A stretch of 64,000 nucleotides of DNA from Filosporella fistucella (Eukaryota > Ascomycota > Leotiomycetes > Helotiales). The notes below the pieces were generated by a model, which made no database searches, was not told the DNA's origin, and saw only the letters and a list, made by a program, of their open reading frames with translations. Below, piece by piece: positions 10,951 to 23,367 of this stretch. Location of the stretch: contig JAQJZZ010000002.1 of the NCBI GenBank assembly GCA_030077755.1, positions 1,054,001-1,118,000 on the forward strand, written 5' to 3'. The number at the start of each line of letters is the position of its first letter. Position 1 is the stretch's first letter. The translations under genes were made by a program, and so were the position numbers.

Positions 10951-12037
10951 TTAGGACTTGTGGGAAGAGAACATGATATCTGTAGAGTGACGACAGGGAA
11001 TACGGTTGTGGAACTTGATCCAGTATGCAGGGGGTATACGTGTGCCAGTAGTGGCGGGGTGGAGGGCGTTACTTAGGTAGTCAAGTCACCTGCTTATAGA
11101 TAATAGGCGCTAAAAATGAAGTTATTTCGTTGTCCTCTCCATGAATTCTATATTTAAATCCAAATTTAGTATAATACTGTCTCTCTAAATACGCTACTTG
11201 GTTAAGAGAATTACCCTGATATCGATATTAACCTATCTAAACATAACGGTATTCTAGGTACCAGTAATTTCATACATTATGAACAATATTATAGAAGACG
11301 AGATAAGCTAACTAAGGTGAATTACACTATAAATTTATATATCCCTAATTACCTGCTATTGAAAATTAGAAATTGAGAATGCGAAATAGCTTATTTATAT
11401 AGAAAGATATTACAACCTATCCGAGTAGCTTGAAAAGCTTGTTGGGTGAGTTGGATTGAGATGAATATCATAGGATTAGGGATAGGTGAATAAGTGAATA
11501 GGGGGATGTATTTAATAGTCTTCTCTTGTAACATTATATATAATGATGATGATGATTATAAGATATGAATATCCCCTACTCTTTTAACACCTAACAAGCC
11601 CATCCAAGTGATAAATCCACCAAGCCAAGTAGTGTAAGCAAGGTAGGTAAGACATTCATTCCAAGCTCCTCCTTAAGCAGCAGAAAGCATAAACTCTATA
11701 GGAATACATACCTCGTAACAAAATCAATAATCAACTTCCACATTATTAACCACAAAACCATGATATGGAACAAGATAAGGAAGACCAACATCCCTAATCC
11801 CAATGCATCATCGATTTCATTAGAAACTACGCTAAAAACCTAGCAAAGACCTAAAGTACATTCCATTCATTCGTCTCGTGAGACTTCTTTCCTTAAGTGA
11901 GCTACCGATTGACTAACTATCAAGAGAAAGAGCGAGGAAATTTCATCTTCATCTGCTAGTATTCCCGGATCAAGTCTTCCACATTATCACCCTTCCTTCC
12001 TCAGGGCCTGTTTGAAAACCCTTGGGGGCGAGAATAT
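10951..12037. other. AT-rich convergent spacer
   Basis: Lies between the 3' ends of the epsin gene and STI1. It is AT-rich, especially 11100-11580, and contains a short GAT repeat near 11545. I see no gene or structured RNA. Confidence 0.5.
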
Positions 12038-14032
12038 CTATCGACCTACACGGATTACACCTGCAGCTACAAGCCTGTTAATCTTATCTCTGATACCAGG
12101 GTTACGCATGTGTTCTTGCAGAGCAGCGGGGTCGTTTTGGGCTTGTTGAAGGATACTTTGCATGATTGGGTCTTGCATAATTGCCATGATCTGGGTGACG
12201 AATTAGTATTCATATCCCAGGTATCTTTCCTTGGAAAGTAGAAAGGAAGGAAACTCACATCAGGATCTCTCTGGATTCTCTCCTTTGTCTGCTCCTCTGT
12301 CTCGTTCTCTCGCGCACTATACATAGCCGCCAGAGCCTTCTGTTGCTGTTGCTCAATCTCCCTCGCGTTTGCCTTACTGACATCCACTTCCGAGGCTTCG
12401 GTGCAGATATCCAGACACTTGCTGTATTCTCTCATACCAAAGTAAGCCTGTGCTTTGCGGAGATAGGCACGGATGAATTTAGGGTCCTTCTTGATAGCTT
12501 TATCACAATCCTCGATAGCGCTGGGAAACTCAAGAAGTTTCATGAATGCTGCGGCACGGTTGGAGTAACCTCTTGGATCATCTGGTGCACGCTTTACCAT
12601 CTCGGAATAGGCTTCTACTGCAGCAGGCCAGTCAGACTCCTTGAATTTGGCGTTTCCAAGCTCACGAGCTTCCTCTGCCTTGGCTGGGTCAATGTAAGCT
12701 TGTCTAGCACCCTCAATCTTGTTCTTCTCTGCCAGGCGGAGCTTGTTGACAGTTTCTGGAATACGATGCTCTGTGAGGGATTTCTTGTAATTCTCAATAG
12801 CCTTCTCCAAATCGCCCTTCTTCTCGTATGAAGATCCGATACGAGCATATGACTTGGCGATCATCTTGAAGTCGGCATAGATCTCTCGTCCTTCCTCAAC
12901 AGCCTTTTCACAAGCTTTGATAGCCTCGTCATACTCTCCCTTCTCGAAATAGGCAGCTCCAAGGTTGTTCAGGTAAGTGATGTCCTTGTGTAGCTCCCAT
13001 GCTTTGCTGTAATGAGCAATAGCCTGATCAAAGTTCTTCTTCTTGTAGTACTCGGTTCCTTTTCTCTTCTCCTCATCAGCTGCAGCTTTCGCCTTTGCCT
13101 TCTCAGCAGCTTCGTCATCCTCTGGCTCCGGCTCCGGGGAAGGTTCCCTCTTTGGTTGTTGTGTTTGGGCAGAAGCAGGTCTAGCATCTGTCATAGGAAC
13201 ATCCTCCTCAGCTTCTTGAGGTGCTCTGCTGGATTCACCATTACCGCCCATATCGCCCATAGGTCCACCATCACCACCCATCATGCTCATATCCACACCC
13301 ATCAAAACACCCAAAACCTGGATCATCCGAGGGTCCTGGAACATAGCTTGGGAGTCTGAGGGGTTTCTCTGGATTTGTTGAAGTTTCGCCATGAAGGATG
13401 GGTCTGCAAGGAACTTGCTAGTCTTTGGGTTGGAAGCAAGCTTTTGAATGAGTTGAGGATCGTTAAACATGCCGCCGAGACCAGCAGAAGGATCACCACC
13501 AACGCCATCTACTACATATTAGCCAGCAAATCCTCTTGTCTATTAGAAGTCCTACTTACCATCCTTAGCCTCCTGATCAATTGCACGTTTGACGGAAGCA
13601 AGACCAGACTTGGCTTGTGCATTATTAGGATCCAACTTCAAACCCTCCTCATAAGCATCCAAAGCTCCAATCAAATCACCCAATCCATGCTTCGCAGCAC
13701 CCTTTCGTCCCCATCCCTTTGCCCAGTCTGGCTTAATCTCAGTAACCTTGTCGGCATCATTCAGCGCATTCTCATAATCTTTCTTGGATGCATAGGCAGC
13801 ACTTCGATTGGAGTAAAGGATGTGATTTTGGGGTTCGATGGCAATAGCCTCTGTGAATTTCTCACTGAATTATAATCAGTAGCTGTATAGATGAAGGGGT
13901 ATCAGACAGGCAGTGCGAAACTCTGTTTGTCGCCCAAGACTGAAAGTAAACAGAAGACTCCACTCACATAGCCTCGTCGAAGTTCTTCTCCGCAATGGCC
14001 TTGTTACCAAGGGCTTTTAGTGCGTCCGCCAT
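12038..14032 (-). CDS. STI1: Sti1/Hop co-chaperone, Hsp70-Hsp90 organising protein
   Basis: Four exons: 14032-13968, 13864-13560, 13511-12259 and 12190-12038, giving 591 residues. The layout is canonical: TPR1 (MADALKALGNKAIAEKNFDE onward), a first DP domain (MFNDPQLIQKLASNP), an acidic/charged linker (EPSPEPEPEDDEAAEKAKAK), TPR2A (GTEYYKKKNFDQAIAHYSKA), TPR2B (ELGNAKFKESDWPAAVEAYS) and a second DP domain (IMQSILQQAQNDPAALQEHM). Sti1 bridges Hsp70 and Hsp90 through the carboxylate clamps of its TPRs and passes clients between them. The length is close to yeast Sti1 (589). The acceptor before exon 3 is TAGTAG, so two isoforms differing by one residue are possible. A TTCTAGAA heat-shock-type element lies 130 bp upstream. 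Confidence 0.95.
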
Positions 14033-14732
14033 GGTCAAAAGGTAGTATGAGAAGTTTTACAAAGATTTTAATCACGTTGGAAGTTTTGGAAAAAGTGAAA
14101 GCGTTGGTCTTCAAAGAGAGTGTCGAACAGCAGATCGTGATCTTTTGCTCTCACTGGACCTTTCTAGAATTTGTTGGAGCTCGGGCCACTTCACGGCTCG
14201 ACGAGAGGCGGCATGGGACGGCAGTAAGACGGCTTCCGTTTATCAGACGAGAAAGTCGTTAGGAACGACTGAGGGGTTTTTACGACTTTTGTAATAACTA
14301 TTATCTGGTTCCTGGGAGAAAACTCTTTCGTTCTCTATTCAAACATTTTGCGCAGTGTATGAAATTTGCCATTGAGTTTATTACTTCACTGCTTCTCTGC
14401 CGGAGCTGTGATAGCAAGGCTGACTTCTCTTGCAGAGGCCTCAGCCTTCTGATCTCCTACGGCATGAGACAGGAGTGGAAATTAACAAGCATCCAGCTTA
14501 GATCCAGAAGAAAGATTCAGTTCAAGCTTTTATTAATCATCGCTATATTAATCTAGGTCTATGTACTTCAGTTTCCTTAGGAATGCCCAGTGATAAGAAA
14601 GAGCTACTGGAGACCAATCGATCTATGTATGCACGAATTATTGGGACCTTCTGCCTCACTAAAAATGTCCCTGCAAACGCTGGATCAAACCGCCAAAACT
14701 CCAATTGAATGCCATATATTTCTGTACATTGA
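14033..14732. other. STI1 promoter and HMG-CoA reductase 3' flank
   Basis: Holds the upstream region of STI1, with a heat-shock-type element at 14162-14169, and the 3' flank of the reductase gene. Open frames of 65-80 codons here show no recognisable domains. Confidence 0.5.
14162..14169. promoter_or_regulatory. Heat-shock element core TTCTAGAA upstream of STI1
   Basis: A perfect TTCnnGAA palindrome followed by TTTGT, a partial third unit, 130 bp upstream of the STI1 start. Sti1 is a classic Hsf1 target in fungi, so a functional HSE here is expected, but only the core is visible. Confidence 0.55.
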
Positions 14733-17700
14733 TCATCTCCTGCTTTCTGCGGCTCTAAGAACAGCTGCTGGAGACATAGCCAAACCAGCTCTTTCTTGCA
14801 TTTGTGTCATCGCGGCTGTGACTGGGGTCTGAGCTCCGCTAGGAGCTGGAGTGTTGCTTCTTGTTACCGGTGCGCTTCTGTTATGTGCCATATGACTCTT
14901 AACAAGATGACCTGCTGCCAATGCACTGCAGAGGGACAACTCTCCTGCAAGAACACCTGCGGCGATGATACGGGCGAGTTTTCGGGAGTTGTCACCAGGA
15001 TTTGTAGGGTGGGCACCTCTGACGCCAAGCAAGTCCAGCATAGCACTTTGGGGTTCCAAGATTGTACCACCGCCCAATGTACCACACTCAATTGAAGGCA
15101 TGGAAACACTGATTTGGAGATTGCCACGGAGACTATAGAGTCAGTAAAATCCAGCAGAGGGGGAGTGACGACTTACTTCTTCATGAGAGTGATGCAATTG
15201 GCGCTCTCCACAACTTGAGCAGGATCCTGCCCAGTTGCAAGGAAAACAGCAGCGACAATATTAGCAGCATGGGCGTTGAAACCTCCAATACTTCCAGCCA
15301 TAGCGCTACCAACAAGATTCTTGGCGATGTTTAATTCGACCAGGGAATCAACATCACTCTTCAAGACACTGCGGACTACGTCACCAGGAATGATTGCTTC
15401 TGCAACCACGCTCTTACCCCGGCCATCGATCCAATTGATTGCTGCTGGCTTCTTGTCTGTGCAGAAATTTCCTGAAACCGAAATGATTTCCATATCGTCA
15501 AATCCAGCCTCAGTTGACATGACATGGAGAGCATGCTCGACACCTTTCGAGATCATGTTCATTCCCATAGCATCTCCGGTGGTAGTCTTGAAACGAGGGT
15601 AAAGGTAAGTGCCGGCCAGAGCTGTTTTGATGGATTGTAGTCGTGCAAATCTACTAGTGGAGTTGAAAGCGTCTGTCATGATCTTCTGACCAACTTTAGA
15701 ATCCAACCAATTCTTGGCGGCTCCAGCACGCTCAAGAGTCTCGAATGCCATACATGGACCACGTGTCATACCATCACCAGTCAAAACAGTAATGGCTCCA
15801 CCGCCGGCATTAATGGCTTTGGCGCCACGGCTGGTACTTGCAACAAGAACACCTTCAGTCGTAGCCATTGGTAAGAAGAAGCTTTGTCCATCTATGACAA
15901 TCGGTCCGGCCACACCAAGAGGAAGGGGCATATAACCGATGACGTTCTCACAACAAGCCCCAAGGACACGGTCGAAGTCGTAATGCTCATATGGCAGTAA
16001 GGAATTTTCGAGGAGGCTGGTGGTTTCTGAAGTAGCAGGAGTTCTGGAAATGATGGCTCTCCTGATTTTGACCGCACGAGTGGAATCTTTAAGAGTTCTT
16101 TCCAAAGAATAACCAGGAATTTTGCCTTGCAATGATAACTCGACAAGCTCTTTGTCATTGAGCTCAGGGGCCCTCTTTTCTCGTAGAAGTTGTTCCATCT
16201 CAGCCTGTGTTCGGCGAAGAGTTTGTTGTGGTTGAGCTTCCCTGGCCGGTCTTCGTTGCATGATAAGAACCTCGTCTTCATCATCTGTTGTGGCTGGAGT
16301 AATGGTTGGTGGTCTTGGTTGGGTGCCGCCAGCAGCTGGTAAAACCAATGCAGGGGTTGACATGGAATTGTTGAAGCGCTCAGCTCGATCAAGCTCGGCA
16401 GCATCCACTGCATGATGTGGTGGCATCATTTGAATTGGCTCCTTGATACTCCATCGGGCCGCGTTGAACAAATATCCGTTCAAAATTACACTCAGGACAA
16501 GAGCAAACACAATCCACTTTGAGAGCACTGGGTCCTCTAGACTTTTCAACAGGCTGTCGACAACCCGACTGCTCATTCCATAATCGGCGATTTCGGAATA
16601 ATCTGTATCATCAGATGTTTTGCGAGTTCGGCGTGGCTTTCCGTAATGGACTGAAGGATACTCAAGCTCATATTTAATTGGTGAAAGGACAGTAACCACA
16701 GTGGATCTCTCATTCGATTTCGCGGTTTCGAAAATGTACTCGAGACCATTCGAGGCAACCTTGAATGGATCCAAAGGAGGTGCTGTCATAACGCTTGAAA
16801 GTCCCTGTCCGGATAATCCAGTAACGGTTGGCGATTCAACATTATTATTACCGCCTCTGAATGGAATTGTACACAGGTTGAGAATATTGATGATGATGAA
16901 ACCAGAGACCATCAGGACCTTGAATCTCGGGACGCTGCTGTCTCGGACCTTACGGCCAAAGATGTTAGTTTCATTATTTCCAGCCTGATCAGCTTTTGGC
17001 CATTCGTCACTCTGAGCAACGTTCTCCGCAACTCGGTGAGAAACTCCATCATCCTCTAATGCCTGTCGGAGAGACACATGTCGCTTGATTCTGTTGATCT
17101 CTAGCTTGATGCTGAGAATTGCAGTGTAAAATGTGAATAAAAGAATACAGTCGAAAACGAGGATCCATGCTGCTAGGAAGCAGAATTGTTGTAATCCTCC
17201 TTGAACACCAGATAAAGCTCCAGCTGCCAAGATGAAGATTTCAATAGCATAATCCCGGACGATTTCATAGCCCTTCTCATTGATAGCAACTTGAACAGCA
17301 TGCTGAATGGATGTTGGCGAAATTGCTTGAGTGTCATTAGCTGCAAGTTGTGGGCTATCCTGTGGAGGAGGTCGTCTGGTGTCGAGTGCTGCAGTCAAAA
17401 CGGCCCGAGTTAGGACGATAGATTTTTCGAACCCAATTGTTACAACCAAGAATGGTAGACCTTCAGAAAGCAGAACCATGTTCAATGGAACTCCCATCTT
17501 TGTTGTAACGATTAATCCAAATAGGAAAGCAAAAACAGAGGAGAATAAGGTTGTCGCAAAAAGCCAGAAGTTAGATCCCATTCTTCGCATCGAAACGAAT
17601 AGAGAGACGAATGTTAGATGCATGGTAATATAACCAAGTACCATAATAACGATGTCAAGGGTTTCGGCATTCTTGAGCAAGTCCACAAAGTTTGTCCAGG

Positions 17701-18421
17701 CATTTGAAACCCACTTTCTCAAACTTCCTCTAGTTCCAGGAACCTTTGCGGCCTTCATTATCCACATCTTTTGCTCTTTGATAGGCTCCGCTTCTTGCCC
17801 ATGTCGTGCGTTCTCGTCAGTGGGTATAGTGCCAGCATTTGGGAGCTCCTGTGCACGGGCAAGAAACTCGGCTGCTTGAGAGTAAGGTACTGCATATGCC
17901 AATGCACTGTCTTGAGAAATAGCGGAAAGGGGATTCGAAGTGGTTGGCAGTTCCGTGACGGAGAGATTTTGAGGAAGAGGTACAGTATGCGATAATGGTG
18001 CATTCTGCGCAGAGTCGCTGGCTAAAGAGTCGGGGAAAACGAAGGTAAGGAGAGCCAAATGATCCGCATCATTTGGCACTGAGGCATCGATGTCCGAGGT
18101 CTGCCATTTCCAGCCAGTCTCCGATCCAACTCTCAATTGCCTGCTTCCTTCGTGTAATGAAGCCCAGTCTGCTCTTCCAACAGATGCTGATGATACAGAG
18201 TCGAAAAGGCTACTATCCAGTAATCCCATATATGTTGTGCTCGCAAGAACTGCCACAATGACAATTGTATGTATCGGGTGAAGACATGCTCGGCGAGACA
18301 GAGTTTGGAGAAATGGTGTGACTCTTTTATTGAGCCATATCGGGGTGGCAGGCTTTTCGGCGTTGGATGCTCCACGACCTCTGGTAGGTACGAAGAACGC
18401 ACCAAGTATAGAACGGACCAT
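14733..18421 (-). CDS. HMG1: 3-hydroxy-3-methylglutaryl-CoA reductase
   Basis: Two exons (18421-15177 and 15132-14733) flank a 44-bp intron (donor GTAAGT, acceptor TAG) and give 1214 residues. The N-terminal third is a polytopic membrane region with a sterol-sensing domain around residues 250-440 ([56 protein letters not shown]). The catalytic domain begins near residue 800 with [16 protein letters not shown]. It has the catalytic Glu in [17 protein letters not shown], the NADPH loop [17 protein letters not shown], the Lys in [26 protein letters not shown], and the C-terminal catalytic His in [13 protein letters not shown]. The enzyme makes mevalonate, the committed step towards ergosterol and other isoprenoids, in the ER membrane. 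The Lys/Arg- and Pro-rich linker between the domains (residues ~680-790) is the least conserved part. Confidence 0.97.
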
Positions 18422-20370
18422 GTTGTTGAAGGATCGGTATTAGTTTGAATTTCTATAAAGCCATCTACAGGCCAATAGCGGGGGTATTCCTGAGAGCTTT
18501 TGGATAACAGTCAGCGAATTCCTTTACTAAATAATACCCCGCCATAAGAAGATTCCCACATCCACGCCCAATGCAAATATGCAGATACTTTTTAGCATGA
18601 GACATGACCTGGATGAGTGGGTGTCTCTTTCAACTCGAGTCCTTTCGTTGAGGCCAAAGGCGGGCTGGCGGTGATGACTTGAACACACAAGATCTTCCCA
18701 ATGTTGAGGATAACAACGTCTTGTAGAAGAACGTTTAGGTAGACTGCGTAATACGGCATGCAAATATAAAAGCGAAGTCGCAAGATGGCCAAATATTCAA
18801 ATCACAACGACAAGGAAAGAACATACGATAGAAAGGGTTCCCAACACCTGCGGTGTAGCTTTGAAGTCGACAATCAAATCCCGTAAAGAGACGTCGTAGA
18901 ATCTCTGAATGTTGATGTTGAATCTGAACGTAGGACACAAGCAGCCGACTCTGTACGATCCGGACTGATCAATTGACCAGGAGAAAGGGAAGGAGGCAAC
19001 AAACTTGGTCGAACAATCAAATCAAAATTAATCTGGAGGCCTGGCGAGAAATGCTGGTGTTGATTGACATCCACTAGCACTTTCAGGGATTGACAAACCC
19101 GAGCTAAGGTCAGGTCCTGACCTGATTTGGTTTAGCGGATGCAGAGCGATAGCAAGGTCATAAAGGGGCAGCCTGAGATCATTCAATAATCAGTGGAACC
19201 GTTGAAAGAAGCAGAAACATTCATCAACGGAAAGCTTGATATTGTTGTGGTGGGGAATCGCTTCGTGTTGGAGGTAATTCTTTGAGATGCATTCTTCTCT
19301 CTTTCAACTCTTCTTCCAAATACTTCTTCCTTCTTTCTATACTCCGCACGTATCCCTAGAAGGGAAGACGCAATTGCAGCTGGCGATCAAAAAGAAACTC
19401 CGATCCGATTGATTCCCGACACCGGTGATGAGGAGGGTCTCGAGAGGGCTCAGGTCAACCCGTGGGGCGCAGCTTTTTGGTGTGCATGGCATTTGGAAAT
19501 ATACGCGGCCGCTTGCCTCCTCGAGTTCCAGGATGCTACACCAGAACAGTATTCGTACTCGAGTTTTTGATTGATGCCTTTTGTTCGTTTCATATGCTAC
19601 CTGGACCGAAGTTACGTACTCGAAAGCTAGGAATGGAGAATTATCGGATTCAACGTTTCATGATTGGATTTGAATGCGGTCTTTGATAGCATCACGGCTT
19701 AATCTCGTACCGGAGTTCACCAAGACCCGTCATTACATTCTTTGTTTCTTTCAACCATCAGGTAACAACCTTCCATCAACACTCCTGTCGGTGTGTAAAA
19801 ATCCCACAACTCAGAGGTATCCTAACATAGTATCCGAGTTATCGGTGTGTATTTTCTTGCAGACAAGAATCAAGAGGGTGGGCAACATGATTATGGTTAT
19901 CCAATCCCACGGCTCGCCAACTGTCTCGCATCGGCGGTGAGGTTGGTATTGAGCCAAATGAAGACAATCCCTGCTTATCATTGCAGTTGCAACATACGAT
20001 CGATATGAATTTCTACAAAGTGCGGTAGGGTCATTATTGGAAGTTATATACAGTCAGCACTTAAGCGGTGATGTTGCTCGAAATAAGGTAGTTCTTCAAC
20101 TAACGAAGAATATCCTTTTATGTTTGCAGTCTTTAATTAGCTACATTTATATGCAAAGTCATACCTAAGGTAGCTCGGGTCCAATGTCTCTGTCAGTTTC
20201 TAGGAGTCTTCTAACGGGTTGGCCCGTATATCCCGAGAAGGCGGGGGGCCGGCTTCCACCTAATGTATCAGCCGTACTCGTATGCATAGAAGGAGCACAT
20301 CAATTACATCTCCATCATCTCGTTCTTTCTACCGACAGAGAATGTCCGTACAGTTCTGATCGCCTCCTGT
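18422..20370. other. HMG-CoA reductase upstream region and nicotinamidase 3' flank
   Basis: About 1.9 kb without a gene I can support. It contains a perfect 17-bp palindrome at 19107-19123. Open frames of 60-90 codons on both strands show no domain features. Confidence 0.5.
19107..19123. promoter_or_regulatory. 17-bp perfect palindrome AGGTCAGG-T-CCTGACCT
   Basis: Two 8-bp arms around a single T, 686 bp upstream of the HMG-CoA reductase start. It has the look of a dimeric transcription-factor site. No factor can be assigned from sequence. Confidence 0.45.
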
Positions 20371-21100
20371 TCAAGACACCCTACCCACCTCAACTCCATC
20401 AATACTAACCAACTGCACTCCCTTCCCCCTCAACTCCTCCTCTACATTCCCCCACTGCCCCGGATCCACCGCCCTAGTCCCCTCTCTCACAACCAGAGTC
20501 CTGAAGCCCTCTTTGACAGCATCAACAGCCGTACTCTTAACACAATAATCAAACGCCAGCCCGACCACAAAAACATCCGTAATCCCCTTCTCCCTCAAAA
20601 CTCCCGCTAACCCACTATCCCCAACCCTCGGCTTCTGAAGCGGCGCATAGAACCCAGAATACATTTCCACTTCCCTAATCGTTCCCTTCTCAATCACCTT
20701 ATCGAATCTCTCTTTTTCAAGCTCTGGAATCAGTTCTGCGCCTTTAGTGCCTTGCACGCAGTGATCGGGCCAAAGACGAGACTCATAACTCTCTTCTTTA
20801 TTGGAAGGATTGACTACCGTGACGAAGTCGGAGAAAGCCTGTTTGTTTGAGTGGTTTGAGGCAAATGAGATATGGTCTTGGGGATGCCAGTCTTTGGTAG
20901 CGATTTTGAGGGCGAAAGGGAGGGAGAGTAATTTGTTTACTGTAGGTATGATATCGCGACCATTGGGGACTGCTAAGGAACCATTCTATTTGCTGTCAGC
21001 CTCGTTTTTACTCTCAGAAAGGGAGCTATACCGGTGGACAGAAATCTTCCTGTACATCTATGACGAGGAGGGCAGGCTTGAACGGGGGGTTAGTTGTCAT
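20371..21100 (-). CDS. PNC1: Nicotinamidase (Pnc1-like, isochorismatase fold)
   Basis: Two exons (21100-21032 and 20985-20371) flank a 46-bp intron and give 227 residues. The cysteine-hydrolase triad is visible: Asp15 in LLVIDVQEDFCPP, Lys54 in ATKDWHP and the nucleophile near Cys171 in GLAFDYCVKSTA. Asp55 and His57 plus a later His (WPDHCVQGT) fit the family's metal site. The enzyme hydrolyses nicotinamide to nicotinate in NAD+ salvage and so relieves inhibition of sirtuin deacetylases; in yeast it is stress-induced. Length matches yeast Pnc1 (216). A CACGTG site lies 140 bp upstream. The first exon is 69 nt and ends just after the first catalytic motif. Confidence 0.92.
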
Positions 21101-21239
21101 TGTGAGGGTTAGCAGGGTAGCAAATTAAAGTTTAGGAATGGCAGAGGGTGTATTTATGGTTATCGATTGCTATCAAAGGACGAGCTTCTGAGATGATGCG
21201 TTTGAAATGTGGGGTCTCCGCCAGGATGGAGGGGTAAGT

Positions 21240-21245
21240 CACGTG
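21240..21245. promoter_or_regulatory. CACGTG E-box upstream of nicotinamidase
   Basis: A CACGTG core inside GTCACGTGTG, 140 bp upstream of the nicotinamidase start. A bHLH-binding role is inferred from the core only. Confidence 0.35.
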
Positions 21246-22069
21246 TGGTGATCATAAAATGTTTGGTAAGTATACTTTTCTTTTCTCTGTCATTTTGATT
21301 GAAGAACCGAGTGTGTTGATTCAGTGCAATTTCTAAAGCGTTCTATCATCTGTTGAACAAATGAACAGAATAAATGTTCTACGCTATGGTCAGCAACCAA
21401 GGTATTCGAAGTCTCCGAATACCAAATACCCCACCATTTACTTCTATCTGGCTCAATTTCAAGCAGTAAAATATTTCTTACTTGCTTTACTTATTTATTT
21501 GGTATATCTCTCAATATTGTAAAGTACTATAGCTATGCTTACTCTTTTCTTACTATTATAGTCTTGTTTATTTTAGATATTCTTTTGGGAATAATATCCT
21601 AATCAAATATATTAGATTTCTTACTCAAATCTCAAACTTATATCTTATAGAATATTCTTTATTATAAAGTTTCTAATTTATATATATAAATTCTTATTTA
21701 TAAATCTATATTCCAAGTTTATATATTTTTATTTCATTTCAACTATAACTCTTGCTTTGTTCTTTCATCTACCCTCAATTGTTCCAGTCAGTCTATTTTG
21801 TCTATAGATATTTTCAATGTCCCAAATCATGAAATTGTCCCCTCCTATGTCCACTTTATCCAAATCTCTAACACCGTCACCTGAACTATCGCCGTCATCT
21901 AACACTTATTATCAACATCCACTACTATCGCCTTCTATCCTCCCTCTTCACATTCCACCCTATTAAGCTCAACTTTATCTAACTTCCCTCCCTCATTTAT
22001 TAAAATACCCCTAACCACGCCCAGCATACACTTAACCATAGCCACTGCCCTTGGTACTTAGGTCTAGAA

Positions 22070-22560
22070 AGTACGTTTTGGATGCAGGGCTTGAAAGGAA
22101 AGGAGACGCGCTTTATACCCGTTTCGGAGCGGAAAACCTACGGATACCGGGTAAGGTAAGGAAAGAACGAAGGAGAGGGAAAGTGAATAGAGAGGGGGTA
22201 AGAAGGCGTGAAAGTACTAAGGAAGTAAGGAGATTCAAGAACAAAGATTTAGATATTAAGGGTTTAGATATTTTAACTTTAGGAAAAGGATAAAGGAGAA
22301 AAGGAGAAGGAATATAAGATTAGAAGGTATAAGGGATTAGGAGATTAAAGAAGGTTTGATATTAAAAAGGAAATAAGGAGATTTGCAAATAAAAAGTAAG
22401 ATATTTTAGGTTTGAATATTTTAAGGAGAGTTTAAGGGTAAGGGAATTAAGGGTAAAGGATTAGAAGATTAAGAGATATAAGAAAGTAAGAGATTAGACA
22501 GGATACAAGACAGGAGATAGATTCTACAAAGGGAAAGAGAAGATTCAAGACAAAATACAA
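22070..22560. repeat. Purine-rich low-complexity tract
   Basis: About 490 bp in which the plus strand is overwhelmingly A and G, with recurring GATATT, TTTAAGG, AAGGAGA and GATTAGA words. It directly follows a pyrimidine-rich stretch, giving a sharp strand-composition switch near 22050. Confidence 0.6.
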
Positions 22561-23150
22561 ACGGGAATTGAAGTCAGATACTTTAGCTCCATCCCTCTCC
22601 TACATTATACCTTATCAAACCGGAAATTATCAATTCTCCTATACCCTCTTACATTACTATCATATCACAAAGCAACTCTTATCACATAGAACAATATTGA
22701 CACTGTATTTATCATAGATTCACAGGAACAGAAGTAATCTATTCCAAATTACCAAACTCTCCTCTTATCCCCCTCTCTACTCGCTCACTTACACCAAGCA
22801 AACCCCACAAAAACCCCCCTCGTCTCATCATAAAGCTCATAACCTTGCATGCACCACTCATCTCATCATCCAATCCATAATCTTAGCTTGCTTCGCATCG
22901 CTCAAATAAACACAAAACATGAGGCTACCACCTCCTCTTCCAAAACAGTAGCGCAAAACCAAACACAAAAGGCCGCCGTCCATCAGTTGCAAAGTATTCT
23001 CCTTCCCAAATGATAGATATAAAGGGGGCGCAGTGAGCAGAACAGAAAATAAGAATGAATAATACACGTTCATCAGCTCAGAATAGGATTAATATAAGCG
23101 AGTGAGTTTTAGCTTCTGCGTGGTATACTGATAATGAATCTGATAAATTT

Positions 23151-23171
23151 GATGATGATGATGATGATGAT
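23151..23171. repeat. (GAT)7 microsatellite
   Basis: Seven uninterrupted GAT units in the 3' flank of the SH3-protein gene. Confidence 0.85.
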
Positions 23172-23367
23172 TGATGCAACCAGAAACCGATTGATTGATG
23201 GGGTATTGAAAATGCATGCATGCAAAAAAGCAGGCAAGTGGTAATAAAACGACTACCTAACCTGCGGAAAGCAGGCGGGAACAGTAAAATGCAATAAAGT
23301 GGCCAACCCGCTGTAAATTAACAAATAATGACATTCCTTCTCTTCCCCTCCATCTTTGTATCCTAGG

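Larger units (their letters stand above)
21101..23367. other. AT-rich spacer with pyrimidine-to-purine strand switch
   Basis: 2.3 kb without a supported gene. 21450-21750 is very AT-rich. 21760-22050 is C/T/A-rich on the plus strand, then 22070-22560 is strongly purine-rich (many GGA, GAAGG, AAGGA), then it turns pyrimidine-rich again to about 22830. An 80-codon frame at 22051-22293 is a Lys/Arg/Glu translation of the purine tract and is not accepted. A GAT microsatellite lies at 23151-23171. Confidence 0.5.

Noticed and set aside
22051..22293. 80-codon plus-strand frame rich in Lys, Arg and Glu
   Set aside because: It is a translation of the purine-rich tract and has no start context or domain.
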